Source: an uncultured Clostridia bacterium (GTDB lineage: Bacteria; Bacillota; Clostridia; TANB77; CAG-508). From it: DNA of 59,790 bases. The stretch covers positions 1 through 59,790 of the forward strand of contig CANQPK010000017.1 in assembly GCA_947625685.1 (NCBI GenBank). Reading direction: 5' to 3'. This document shows positions 49,358 to 57,636 of the stretch, in pieces (positions within the stretch are counted from its first letter, which is position 1; every line of letters starts with the position of its first letter). The notes under the pieces were generated by a model that had not been told where the DNA came from, ran no database searches, and saw only the letters and a list, made by a program, of their open reading frames with translations. Made by a program: the position numbers and the translations under genes.

Positions 49358-49411
49358 TAGTTAAAATTATAAATAGCCGCTCGGGTATACCTTAGAATAG
49401 GAAACCCAAAA

Positions 49412-49446
49412 CAAAAAGTCCAGTAATTTTCACTGGACTTTTTGTT
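49412..49446 (+). terminator. Bidirectional terminator
   Basis: AAAAAGTCCAGTAA and (T)CACTGGACTTTTT form a strong stem between the 48917 gene and the facing pyrE-like gene. Confidence 0.9.
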
Positions 49447-49459
49447 CATAAAATCTCAA

Positions 49460-50320
49460 TTATCCTTTTAAGTTATATAAATCTCCTTCAATGCAAAGCC
49501 TTGCTCTTACGATAGTTTTTTCATCAGACTTTAATGCATTTTCTAAAAATTCGGGATGTTCTATTAAGAATTTTCTCATTGTTCCATCTGGATCTTCAAA
49601 AAACTTATTAAGCATTACATTTTGCTCTTCTGAAATAATCCCTAAATCTAATGCTTTTTTAAACATTTCAGGAGCAATTTGAACTAAAGAATAAGCATTT
49701 ATTCCAAGTTCTCTAAGTCTATCATTTCCACCTTGCATTCTATCAACAACAACTGTACTCCATACGATTTCTGCTCCAAGTGATTGAACAGCTGGAATCC
49801 ATGCACGCAAATAGCTAGAAGCAGCTGTGACTAAATCTGCAACATGCAAAACCTTTTTACCATTTAAATCAGATTTTACAGATGTGACTTCGAAATCAGC
49901 TGTACTTACAACAGTAGATAAGTCTTTGAAAATTGTAATATGAGGTTTTTTAAGAAGATATGCTACGATATTTGAGAAAAACCAATCTCTTCTCTCACCA
50001 CCAGAGACATAATCGATCTCATCTACATTAATATGTGAATTTATAAAAGAAATCATTTCGTCAATAACTTCTTTGTAAATATTATTGCTATTATATTGGG
50101 CAAAAGCCTTATCAAAAACCTTTTTTGGAAGCTCTATTTTATTATCTTTTTCTACATCAATAAATGATAAAAATTCAACAGCCTCTTCTTCGCTACCATA
50201 AAGAAAATGCGTATTAATAAAATAAGGACCTATTTTACCAGACGTGTACCAAAAAGGTTTATTATCAGGGCAAACTTTGAAAGCATTAGTTTTAAATAGA
50301 TATGAAACTAAATTACTCAT
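49460..50320 (-). CDS. Orotate phosphoribosyltransferase-like protein
   Basis: A 286-residue protein (ATG at 50320, AGAAAGGA upstream) that I read as a divergent PyrE. Support: FWYTSGKIGPYFINTHFL resembles the orotate-binding start of PyrE (TSGK-GPYF), VSGGERRDWFFSNIVAYLL is the substrate loop, and KVLHVADLVTAASSY is a modified PRPP-binding motif. It is longer than classical PyrE (about 200) and the PRPP motif is non-canonical. It is divergent to pyrC-pyrF-pyrK-pyrD, which would complete the UMP pathway. Frame intact, no CGG codon. Confidence 0.7.
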   Translation of the reverse strand: MSNLVSYLFKTNAFKVCPDNKPFWYTSGKIGPYFINTHFLYGSEEEAVEFLSFIDVEKDNKIELPKKVFDKAFAQYNSNNIYKEVIDEMISFINSHINVDEIDYVSGGERRDWFFSNIVAYLLKKPHITIFKDLSTVVSTADFEVTSVKSDLNGKKVLHVADLVTAASSYLRAWIPAVQSLGAEIVWSTVVVDRMQGGNDRLRELGINAYSLVQIAPEMFKKALDLGIISEEQNVMLNKFFEDPDGTMRKFLIEHPEFLENALKSDEKTIVRARLCIEGDLYNLKG

Positions 50321-50464
50321 GTAATCATTCCTTTCTAAGTGTGTGTTTTTCTTGCAAACGACACAAAATCTTATATAATTAACCACTTATATAATAAATT
50401 AAAAAAGAAATAAAGTCAAGGAAAATGTAGAAAATTCACTAAAAGTGCACAATAAAAATAACAC

Positions 50465-50493
50465 TTGAAAAATAGATAGTAAAATGATAAGAT
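50465..50493 (+). promoter_or_regulatory. Probable promoter of the pyr operon
   Basis: TTGAAA at 50465-50470, 17-base spacer, TAAGAT at 50488-50493, about 30 bases before pyrC. The leader is too short for a PyrR-type attenuator. Confidence 0.7.
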
Positions 50494-50523
50494 GTAGCTA
50501 GTAAAATATTAGGGAGGTAAAGG

Positions 50524-51798
50524 ATGAAGCTATTACTCAAAAATGGTACAGTATTAGACTATGCAAGTAATACTGATGAAAAACTAGATGTATTAGTAGA
50601 AGACGGAAAAATATCAAAAATAGGCGAACAAATAGAAAAAGATGCAGATAAAGTTTTAAATTGCGAAGGATTATATATAATGCCAGGAATGATAGATATG
50701 CATTGCCATTTAAGAGAACCAGGATTTGAATACAAAGAAACAATAGAAACAGGCTCAAAAAGTGCAGTAAAAGGCGGATTTACAACAATATGTCCAATGC
50801 CAAATACAAATCCTACGCCAGACAATCCAGAAGTCCTAAAACAAATAATAGAAAAATGTAAAAAAGTAGGACTTTGTAATATATTACCATTTGCAAGTGT
50901 AACAAAAGGAGAAAAGGGAGAAGAACTTGTAAATTTTAAAGAATGTTTAGATGCAGGGGCAATAGCATTTTCAGATGACGGTATGCCAGTATCAAATGCA
51001 AGAATCGCAAGAGAAGCAATGATAGAAACCAATAAACTTGGAAGCTTTGTATCAGAGCACTGTGAAGAAAAATCTGTATCTGCCGGAGCAATAAATGCAG
51101 GAGAAATTGCAGAAAAGCTAGGAGTAGAAGGAGTACTTCCAGAAGCAGAAGAAATAATGGCTTCAAGAGATATAGTTATTGCAGAAACAAATAACTTACA
51201 CACACATATATGTCATATAAGTACAAAAACCTCTGTAGAAATGATTAGAGATGCTAAAAAAAGAGGAGTGGGTGTCACTTGTGAAACTTGTCCTCATTAC
51301 TATTTCTTTACACAAGATGAAGTGGAAATAAGTGGTACAAATGCAAAAATGAATCCACCACTTAGAACTGAAAAAGACAGAAAGGCAATAATAGAGGGAT
51401 TAAAGACAGGCACAATAGATGCGATAATAACAGACCACGCACCACATTCAGAAAAAGAAAAAAAGAAAGAATTATCAAAAGCACCAAACGGCATAATAGG
51501 ATTTGAAACAGCCCTTCCAGCAACTATAACGGCACTAGTCAGCAAGAATTTGATTTCATATTTAGATATGGTAAGACTAATGTCATATAACCCAGCTAGA
51601 CTATTAAAATTGACAAATAAAGGACAATTAAAAGAGGGATTTGATGCAGATATAACAGTATTTGACCCTAATGTAGAGTATATATATTCAAAAGAAGATA
51701 TAGTATCAAAATCAAAAAATACACCATTTATAAATAAAAAATTAAAAGGACAAGTCGTTTATACAATAGTTGGCGGAAATATAAAATTTGAAAGATAG
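50524..51798 (+). CDS. pyrC: Dihydroorotase
   Basis: Third step of pyrimidine synthesis, ring closure of carbamoyl aspartate. The 424 residues have the amidohydrolase motifs: the metal-binding DMHCHLREPGFEYKETIETGS, GGFTTICPMPNTNPTPD, HICHISTKTSVEMIR and the catalytic DHAPHSEKEK. Length is that of the type I class. GGAGG site. First gene of the pyr operon, 19 bases before pyrF. CGG strings are out of frame only. Confidence 0.97.
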   Translation: MKLLLKNGTVLDYASNTDEKLDVLVEDGKISKIGEQIEKDADKVLNCEGLYIMPGMIDMHCHLREPGFEYKETIETGSKSAVKGGFTTICPMPNTNPTPDNPEVLKQIIEKCKKVGLCNILPFASVTKGEKGEELVNFKECLDAGAIAFSDDGMPVSNARIAREAMIETNKLGSFVSEHCEEKSVSAGAINAGEIAEKLGVEGVLPEAEEIMASRDIVIAETNNLHTHICHISTKTSVEMIRDAKKRGVGVTCETCPHYYFFTQDEVEISGTNAKMNPPLRTEKDRKAIIEGLKTGTIDAIITDHAPHSEKEKKKELSKAPNGIIGFETALPATITALVSKNLISYLDMVRLMSYNPARLLKLTNKGQLKEGFDADITVFDPNVEYIYSKEDIVSKSKNTPFINKKLKGQVVYTIVGGNIKFER

Positions 51799-51817
51799 AT
51801 GAAAGGAATTTAAATAT

Positions 51818-52748
51818 ATGGAAAATATGATAGATAAATTAATAAACAAAATTAAAGAAATGAACAATCCAACAGTTATGGGGCTAGATCCAAGGTATGA
51901 AATGATTCCAGACTGCATAAAAGATAAATATGAAAAAAATCTAGAGGGTGTATCAAAAGCAATAGTAGAATTTAATAAAGCATTAATAGATAAAGTATAT
52001 GATATAATTCCAGCAGTAAAACCACAAATAGCATTTTATGAGATGTTTGGAATAGAAGGAATAAAAGCATTTAAAGAAACTTGCGAATATGCAAGACATA
52101 AAGGAATGATAGTAATCGCGGATATAAAAAGAGGAGATATAGGATCAACGGCTGCCGGATATTCAAATGCATATTTAGGGAGAACTAAAATAGGAGAAAA
52201 TGAAGAAAGCATATTTGATGTAGATTTTATAACTGTAAATCCATATATGGGAATAGACTCTGTAAAACCATTTATAGAAGATGCAAAAAAATATAATAAA
52301 GGAATATTCATATTAGTAAAAACATCAAACCCTTCATCAGGAGAATTACAAGATTTAAAATTAGAAAATGGAAAAGAAGTGTATATGCAAGTTGCTGAAT
52401 TGGTAGAAAAATGGGGAGAAGAATTAGTAGGAGAATATGGTTACAGTAGTATAGCTGCAGTTGTAGGAGCAACTTATCCAGAACAATTAAAACAAATTCG
52501 AAAAGCAGCTCCTCATACATATTTCTTAATACCAGGATATGGGGCACAAGGAGGAAAAGCAGAAGATATAGCTTTAGGTTTTGACGAAAAAGGACTTCGG
52601 AGGAATTGTAAATGCTTCTAGAACTCTAATGTGTGCATATAAATCTGATATTTGGAAAGAAAAATTTAAAGAAGAGCAATTTGCTGATTGCACAAGAGCA
52701 GAAGCAATTAGAATGAGAGATGAATTATTACAATATATAGGAGAATAA
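51818..52748 (+). CDS. pyrF: Orotidine 5'-phosphate decarboxylase, needs a +1 shift at CGG
   Basis: Last step of UMP synthesis. The type 2 decarboxylase motif IADIKRGDIGSTAAGYSNAYLG (Asp-Lys-Asp catalytic set) is near residue 105. At 52598-52600 zero frame DEKGLRRNCKCF-stop becomes DEKGLGGIVNASRTLMCAYKSD when C is skipped, restoring the phosphate-binding Gly-Gly-Ile-Val-Asn-x-Ser-Arg strand-loop of the active site, and the protein reaches 309 residues. The upstream phosphate loop FLIPGYGAQGGKAED is in the first frame. Followed after 15 bases by pyrK. Confidence 0.95.
52598..52600 (+). other. CGG +1 shift site in pyrF
   Basis: GGA CTT CGG AGG AAT. Skipping C gives GGA CTT GGA GGA ATT GTA AAT (Gly-Leu-Gly-Gly-Ile-Val-Asn), the family's terminal phosphate-binding motif. 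Confidence 0.93.
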
Positions 52749-52763
52749 AAAGGAGGTATGTAA

Positions 52764-53541
52764 ATGCCAATACATATTAAACGTAAATTAGTAAAAAAAG
52801 AAAAATTAAAAGAGGATATATATAAATTTACAGTAAATTCTAAAGAAATAGCAAGTTTAGCTAGACCACGGTCAATTCCTTGAAATAAGGGTATCAGAAG
52901 AAATAGAACCTTTGCTTAGAAGACCAATCAGCATATATAATATAGATAGAAATAATATAGAATTTGTATTTCAAGTAAAAGGCAAAGGAACGAGGATATT
53001 ATCATCAAAAGAAGAAGGAGAAGAAATAGATATTTTAGGACCACTAGGCAAAGGCACATTTAAATACGAAGGAACAAAGAATATTGCAATAATTGGAGGA
53101 GGAATAGGAATATTTCCATTATATGAACTGGCTAAAAGTGCAAAGGAAACAGCAAAAATAAATATGTATCTGGGATTTAGAAATAAAGAATTTGTTGTAT
53201 TAGAAGAAGAATATAAAAAATTAGCGGATAAATTTATACTTACAACAGACGACGGAACCTACGGAAGTAAAGGATATGCAATAGATTTCTTAAAAGAAGA
53301 TTTGAAGAAAAATAATATAGATATGATATTTGCTTGTGGACCACTTCCAATGTTAAAAGCAGTACAAAAATTAGCAAAAGAGACTAACACTCCTTGTCAG
53401 ATTTCACTAGAAGAAAGAATGGGATGTGGATTAGGAGTATGTCTAGGATGTGCTGTCAAGGTAAATGCAGGAGAACAAGAAATATATACTCATGTTTGTA
53501 AAGCAGGCCCCGTATTTGATTCAAATATAGTAGAAATTTAA
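52764..53541 (+). CDS. pyrK: Dihydroorotate dehydrogenase electron-transfer subunit, needs a +1 shift at CGG
   Basis: PyrK carries FAD and a 2Fe-2S cluster and passes electrons from PyrD to NAD. AAAGGAGG precedes the ATG. At 52869-52871 zero frame LARPRSIP-stop becomes LARPGQFLEIRV when C is skipped; RPGQF is the hallmark of this family. After it come LLRRPISIYNID (FAD-binding), IGGGIGIFPLYEL and the C-terminal cluster ligands CGLGVCLGCAVKV...HVCKAGPVF. Full length 258 residues, normal. Between pyrF and pyrD. Confidence 0.95.
52869..52871 (+). other. CGG +1 shift site in pyrK
   Basis: AGA CCA CGG TCA ATT. Skipping C gives AGA CCA GGT CAA TTC (Arg-Pro-Gly-Gln-Phe), an invariant family motif. 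Confidence 0.94.
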
Positions 53542-53601
53542 ATTTTGAAAAGAAACAATAATTGCTAGGAAAAGTATATCAGAAAATAAAGGAGGAAGTA
53601 G

Positions 53602-54511
53602 ATGAACACAGAAGTAAATTTAGCTGGAATAAAAATGAAAAATCCCATAACAGTTGCATCAGGAACATTTGGATATGGTAGAGAATTTGATGAACTTATA
53701 GACTTAAATAAATTAGGTGGAATAATAACTAAAGGAACATCGCTAAAGTCTAGACCACGGGAATAAACCACCAAGAATATGTGAGACAACAGCTGGCATG
53801 CTTAATTCAATAGGACTTCAAAATCCAGGAATAGAGTATTTTATGCAAAATGATTTACCATGGCTTAAAAAGTTTGACACAAAAATCATAGTAAATGCCT
53901 GTGGAAGCTCGGTGGAAGAATATGTTGAACTTGCAAAAGTATTAAATACATTAGACATTGATGGAGTAGAACTAAATCTATCTTGCCCAAATGTAAAGTC
54001 AGGTTGTATGGCATTTGGAACATCTTATGAAGGAGTAAAAGAGGTAACATCTAAAGTAAGGAAGGTTCTAGATAAGCCATTAATAGTAAAATTAACACCA
54101 AATGTCACAGATATAACAGAGCCAGCAAAAGGTGCAGAAGACGCAGGAGCTGACGGAGTATCACTAATAAATACATTGCTTGGAATGAGTATAGATATAG
54201 AAAAGCAAAGGCCAGTTTTAGCAAATAATATGGGAGGACTTTCAGGACCTGCAATAAAACCAGTTGCTGTTCGTATGGTATATCAAGTTGCAAAAGCTGT
54301 AAATATTCCAGTGTTAGGTCTTGGAGGAATAGTAAATGGAAGAGATGTAATAGAATTTATGCTAGCAGGAGCAACAGCTATATCGATAGGTACAGGAAAC
54401 TTTATAGAACCAGAAATAAGTATAAAAGCAATAAATGAAGTAGAAGATTATATGAAGAGACACGATATTGAAGATATAAACACAATAATTGGACAAGTAC
54501 AAATGAATTAG
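53602..54511 (+). CDS. pyrD: Dihydroorotate dehydrogenase, catalytic subunit, needs a +1 shift at CGG
   Basis: NAD-dependent class 1B dihydroorotate dehydrogenase. ATG at 53602 follows AAAGGAGGA. At 53758-53760 zero frame LKSRPRE-stop becomes [29 protein letters not shown] when C is skipped (conserved PRPGN-PPRI and NSIGLQNPG). The catalytic-loop segment VELNLSCPNVKSG contains the active-site Cys, and GLGGIVNGRDVIEFMLAGA is the FMN phosphate site. 302 residues with the shift, normal length. Partner of PyrK directly upstream. Confidence 0.95.
53758..53760 (+). other. CGG +1 shift site in pyrD
   Basis: AGA CCA CGG GAA TAA. The zero-frame stop comes one codon later. Skipping C gives AGA CCA GGG AAT AAA (Arg-Pro-Gly-Asn-Lys), a conserved motif. 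Confidence 0.94.
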
Positions 54512-54571
54512 AATTATTTAAATTATTCTCTTTAGTCATTTTATTAAATTAGTATTTTTACGAGGAAGATT

Positions 54572-55466
54572 ATGGAAAAAGAAATTGATAAATTTTTATA
54601 TGAGTTATTAATAAAACAGTATGGTGAAGAAGTTACAAATAAAATAATAAACGGATATAACCAAGAAAGACCTGTAACAATCAGAGTAAACACAATAAAA
54701 TCAAATTTAGAAAATATAGAAAATGAATTAAAAAAAGAAAATATTGTTTTTAAAAAAGTAAGTTGGTATAAAGATGCATTAATAGTCGAAAATGTAAGAG
54801 AAGATAAAATAAGAAGTATGCAAATATATAAAAATGGCGAAATATATATGCAAAGCTTATCTTCAATGATACCAGTACTCATTTTAAACCCACGGCAAAG
54901 ACGAGAATATTCTAGATATGGCAGCAGCACCAGGAGGAAAAACAACTCAAATGTCTGCAATATCTAAAAATGAAGCTATGATAACAGCTTGTGAAAAAAA
55001 TAAAATAAGAGCAGAAAGACTAAAATATAATCTTGAAAAACAAGGCGTAAAAAGAGTTAATGTAATGACAGAAGATGCAAGAAAGTTAAGTAAATATTTT
55101 TCATTTGATAAAATTCTTTTGGATGCACCTTGCAGTGGAAGCGGAACTGAAAATATATACTCAGATGATTTTACAGAAGAATTAATAAAAAGAATGGCAA
55201 AAGTACAAGAGGAACTACTAAAAAAAGCTTTGAAAATATTAAAACCAGGGCAAGAAATGGTATATTCTACTTGTTCAATACTTAAAGAAGAAAATGAAGA
55301 TATACTAAATAAAATACTACCATCATCAAATGCGGAAATAGTACCAATTAAGGAAAATTTATTTAATAAAATAGAATTATTACCTACCATGATAGATGGA
55401 GTAATCTGTATAGCACCAAGTAAGTTATATGAAGGCTTTTTTATAGCAAAAATAAAGAAAAATTAA
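54572..55466 (+). CDS. NOL1/NOP2/RsmB-family RNA cytosine methyltransferase, needs a +1 shift at CGG
   Basis: SAM-dependent m5C methyltransferase, 297 residues with the shift, shorter than RsmB (no NusB domain) and closer to the compact RsmF/NSUN type. N-terminal RPVTIRVNTIKS region, then at 54893-54895 zero frame ILNPRQRREYS becomes ILNPGKDENILDMAAAPGGKTTQM when C is skipped, giving SAM motif I with DMAAAPGGKT. Further motifs are DAPCSGSGT and VYSTCSILKEENE, whose two cysteines are catalytic. It starts 61 bases after pyrD and may be cotranscribed with it. rRNA or tRNA as substrate is not decided. Confidence 0.9.
54893..54895 (+). other. CGG +1 shift site in RNA methyltransferase gene
   Basis: AAC CCA CGG CAA AGA. 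Skipping C gives AAC CCA GGC AAA GAC GAG (Asn-Pro-Gly-Lys-Asp-Glu), entering the SAM-binding motif. Confidence 0.9.
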
Positions 55467-55564
55467 AGTAAGACTACCAATAATAGTTTATTTCTACAGT
55501 TATATTATATTTAAAATCTTGAAAAATTTCCAATTTTATGATATTAAATACGAGGGTGAAACAA

Positions 55565-56286
55565 GTGAAAAGAAGCGAATTAGAAAAGATTATAATAGTA
55601 ATTTTTGCTATTGCATTTTTTATAGTAATGCATATAGGATTTAATGAAAATAATAGAAATGAAAATGTAGTAGAAAATAATAAAATTTCCTACCAGATAG
55701 AGAATATTCCTGAATATGATGGAGAAATTTATGTTCAAATTAATAATAATATTCCTAGGTTTTCAGCTGAAGATATGTATATTGAGGAAGATTATTATTC
55801 AAGTTTAAAAAATGGAAAAGTACGGTATGGCAATGATTAAGACTTGTTTTGACAAGGCAAATGCAGATAATGAAAAAGATGATTATAGTTCTATCAATCC
55901 AACGGGTTTTAAACAGAAAAAATATGAAACTAACATAGTTCCAGGTGGATACTTATATCATAGATGTCATATAATTGCATGGAAACTTGGAGGAGTAGAT
56001 GTAGATAAGAGAAATCTAATGACAGGGACACAAAACTTTAATGTTAATGGTATGAAACAATTCGAAGATGAAGTTTATAATTATATGAAACAAAACCAAA
56101 GCAATCATGTTTTATATAGAGTTACACCATATTTTGATGATGAAAATGAGCTTGCAAATCGGTGTAAATATAGAAGCATATTCTATTGAAGATAATGGAA
56201 ATCTACAATTTAACGTTTATATATATAATGTACAAGATGGAATCGTTATTGATTATAAAACAGGGGAAAGTAAATTAAAAAATTAG
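55565..56286 (+). CDS. Secreted DNA-entry-type nuclease, needs two +1 shifts at CGG
   Basis: Non-specific nuclease of the EndA/DNA-entry nuclease family, 239 residues with both shifts. GTG at 55565 follows AGGGTGA. An N-terminal membrane helix (about 6-24) anchors or secretes it. At 55823-55825 zero frame KNGKVRYGND-stop becomes KNGKVGMAMIKTC; at 56160-56162 ELANRCKYRSIFY-stop becomes ELANGVNIEAYSIEDNGNLQFNVY. The catalytic segment YLYHRCHIIAWKLGG, NLMTGTQNFNVNGM and YRVTPYF are in the middle frame. Extracellular DNA degradation or DNA uptake are known roles in the family. Followed at once by a small gene. Confidence 0.92.
55823..55825 (+). other. CGG +1 shift site 1 in nuclease
   Basis: AAA GTA CGG TAT GGC. 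Skipping C gives AAA GTA GGT ATG GCA (Lys-Val-Gly-Met-Ala), matching the R-x-G-x-A strand of the family. Confidence 0.9.
56160..56162 (+). other. CGG +1 shift site 2 in nuclease
   Basis: GCA AAT CGG TGT AAA. Skipping C gives GCA AAT GGT GTA AAT ATA GAA (Ala-Asn-Gly-Val-Asn-Ile-Glu), the usual strand before the C-terminus. Confidence 0.9.
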
Positions 56287-56298
56287 GAGGGATAGCTA

Positions 56299-56686
56299 TT
56301 GAATTTAAATTTATTTGAAGATAGAAAGGATAATGATAATTTTGTAGAAAAATTTATAGAAGAGTTGAAATGCGCATTAGAAAAAATGATGAAAAGAGAT
56401 AAAAATATGAAAAATGAAAATAATGATTTAGATGAATATAATTTATTTGAAAAAAGAAAGGTTTTTTTAGATAATAAAAGTAGAAACGGTAATGATTTAG
56501 CTTGGGTTACTGATGAAAATTCAGTATGTATATCAGAGAATGGAGATGGCGGACCATGCTTTATATCTGAAACTGATTTACCAAAAGATGTAAATGTGCG
56601 GTGAGGTATATGAAAAAATAGATGGAAAATATGTCTATAATCAAGTATTAACAGAAGAATTAAATAAAATTGTAAAATCTAATTAA
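56299..56686 (+). CDS. Small hydrophilic protein next to the nuclease, needs a +1 shift at CGG
   Basis: A 128-residue cytoplasmic-looking protein, TTG start behind AGGAGGGAT, 12 bases after the nuclease stop. At 56599-56601 zero frame KDVNVR-stop (CGG TGA) becomes KDVNVGEVYEKIDGKYVYNQVLTEELNKIVKSN when C is skipped. The N-terminal half is charged and helical, and the middle has DLAWVTDENSVCISENGDGGPCFISETDLPKD. I do not recognise a family. Position directly after a nuclease, cytoplasmic character and size would fit an accessory or inhibitor protein, but that is only inference from context. Confidence 0.65.
56599..56601 (+). other. CGG +1 shift site in small protein gene
   Basis: AAT GTG CGG TGA. 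The zero-frame stop follows directly. Skipping C gives AAT GTG GGT GAG GTA (Asn-Val-Gly-Glu-Val) and 29 more codons to a TAA. Confidence 0.8.
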
Positions 56687-56736
56687 TAATAACTATATAA
56701 AATAATACAATATTATACAGAACAGTAAAAATAAGC

Positions 56737-56790
56737 TTAAGCCCGATATAAATATCTTACTTTTTGTGTAGGAATTTATATCGGGTTTAA
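56737..56790 (+). terminator. Terminator of the nuclease pair
   Basis: AAGCCCGATATAAAT and ATTTATATCGGGTTT form a 14-15-bp stem with a 20-base loop. Confidence 0.8.
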
Positions 56791-56855
56791 ACATAGATTA
56801 TATCTAAACAATTTACATTGCTATATAAATTGATATTGAAATAATTTTCTTAAAA

Positions 56856-57338
56856 TTAGCTTAAAACAATACCAAGTATCAATATACCCTCATTTTCAGT
56901 ATATATAGTATTAAATTGAGAAATAGGAAGTGGATTGTCTCCGAAATCCACATTCAATAGTATATCCTGGCAAATTGTAATTTTGAATAAACCAGTCTTT
57001 ATATCCTGCAAAACTAGCAGAGAAAGGAGTATCCTCCAAATCATACCCACTAGAAGTTGCAAATTGTTCAGCAATATAGTAAGAAGAAGGAGGAAGAAAA
57101 TCTAAATATCTCCAATAAATAACTCTTCCTTGAGTATGATAAGCCAAAATGAGTCTAAAATTATGAGCTAAAGTAAAATTATATAATGCCAAAGATTCAG
57201 GCGCAACAAGTGGGCCAGGTCCTACATAATCACGAGGAGCAGGAGAGGTGAAACCTTGTTCAAATTTTATCTCTCGCGCTTGTTCCCAATTTGCAGGGAA
57301 TTGCAAATTTAAATCTATACCTCTCGTGTTTAAAATGT
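56856..57338 (-). pseudogene. Decayed M14 (gamma-D-glutamyl-diamino-acid endopeptidase-type) peptidase
   Basis: C-terminal half of a zinc carboxypeptidase acting on cell-wall peptides. Recognisable from NTRGIDLN-QFPANWEQAREIKFEQGF, SPAPRDYVGP, the zinc His in AYHTQG, then GYKDWFIQNYNLPGYTIECGFGDNPLP with the catalytic Glu. The last part is reached only by skipping C at the CGG at 56941-56943 (zero frame GFRRQSTSYFSI-stop). Upstream the frame stays open to about 57486 but encodes unrelated low-complexity sequence with no HxxE zinc motif or signal, and no start is convincing. So the gene is truncated at its 5' end yet kept its shift site. Confidence 0.8.
56941..56943 (-). other. CGG +1 shift site in the M14 peptidase remnant
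   Basis: Coding strand GGA TTT CGG AGA CAA. Skipping C gives GGA TTT GGA GAC AAT CCA (Gly-Phe-Gly-Asp-Asn-Pro), following the catalytic Glu segment. Confidence 0.85.
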
Positions 57339-57560
57339 ACCAACCACAAAGAAAATTTAATAAAATGCAGTAATCATCTATATTACAGAGTATTTCGATA
57401 TTAAAGAAATATTCTGTTTTTTTATGAAAATCAAATACAATATTCAGAAGAATTTTTAAATAGTTTGTATGCGAATTTTAAATAAGTTTTATTTGTTTTT
57501 TTAGTGAAATTATTATAAAAAGTGATAAAAATTATGACTCCCAGAGGGCTAAAAAGGGTA

Positions 57561-57636
57561 TTAGGGATTTTTCCCTAAACAGCGATTTGTGGTCCAACGG
57601 ACCATGCTGGCGAACAAAGGGCAAAAAAAATGCCCT
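57561..57636. repeat. Cluster of three perfect hairpins
   Basis: Three adjacent stem-loops: TTAGGGA/TCCCTAA (57561-57578), TGGTCC/GGACCA with loop AAC (57590-57604) and AGGGCA/TGCCCT with an A loop (57618-57636). GC content is well above the surroundings. They sit between the decayed peptidase and an acetyltransferase operon. Could be the end of a lost mobile element or a structured RNA; I recognise neither. Confidence 0.5.

Noticed and set aside
1440-56943. The 19 frameshifts as sequencing or assembly errors
   Set aside because: All are C before a glycine codon on the coding strand and in one phase, on both gene orientations. An error process does not know the reading frame. Raw reads would still be needed for final proof.
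1440-56943. The split genes as ordinary pseudogenes
   Set aside because: Each gene has a single type of lesion, intact motifs on both sides, good ribosome-binding sites and terminators, and several are essential. Ordinary decay would show mixed indels and stops.
1440-56943. CGG reassigned to another single amino acid without a shift
   Set aside because: Reading CGG as any amino acid in zero frame still leads to early stops and loses the conserved sequence that follows in the +1 frame.
56941-57486. Full-length M14 peptidase gene
   Set aside because: The open frame upstream of NTRGIDLN shows no family motifs, no signal peptide and no plausible start, so only the C-terminal part is real.
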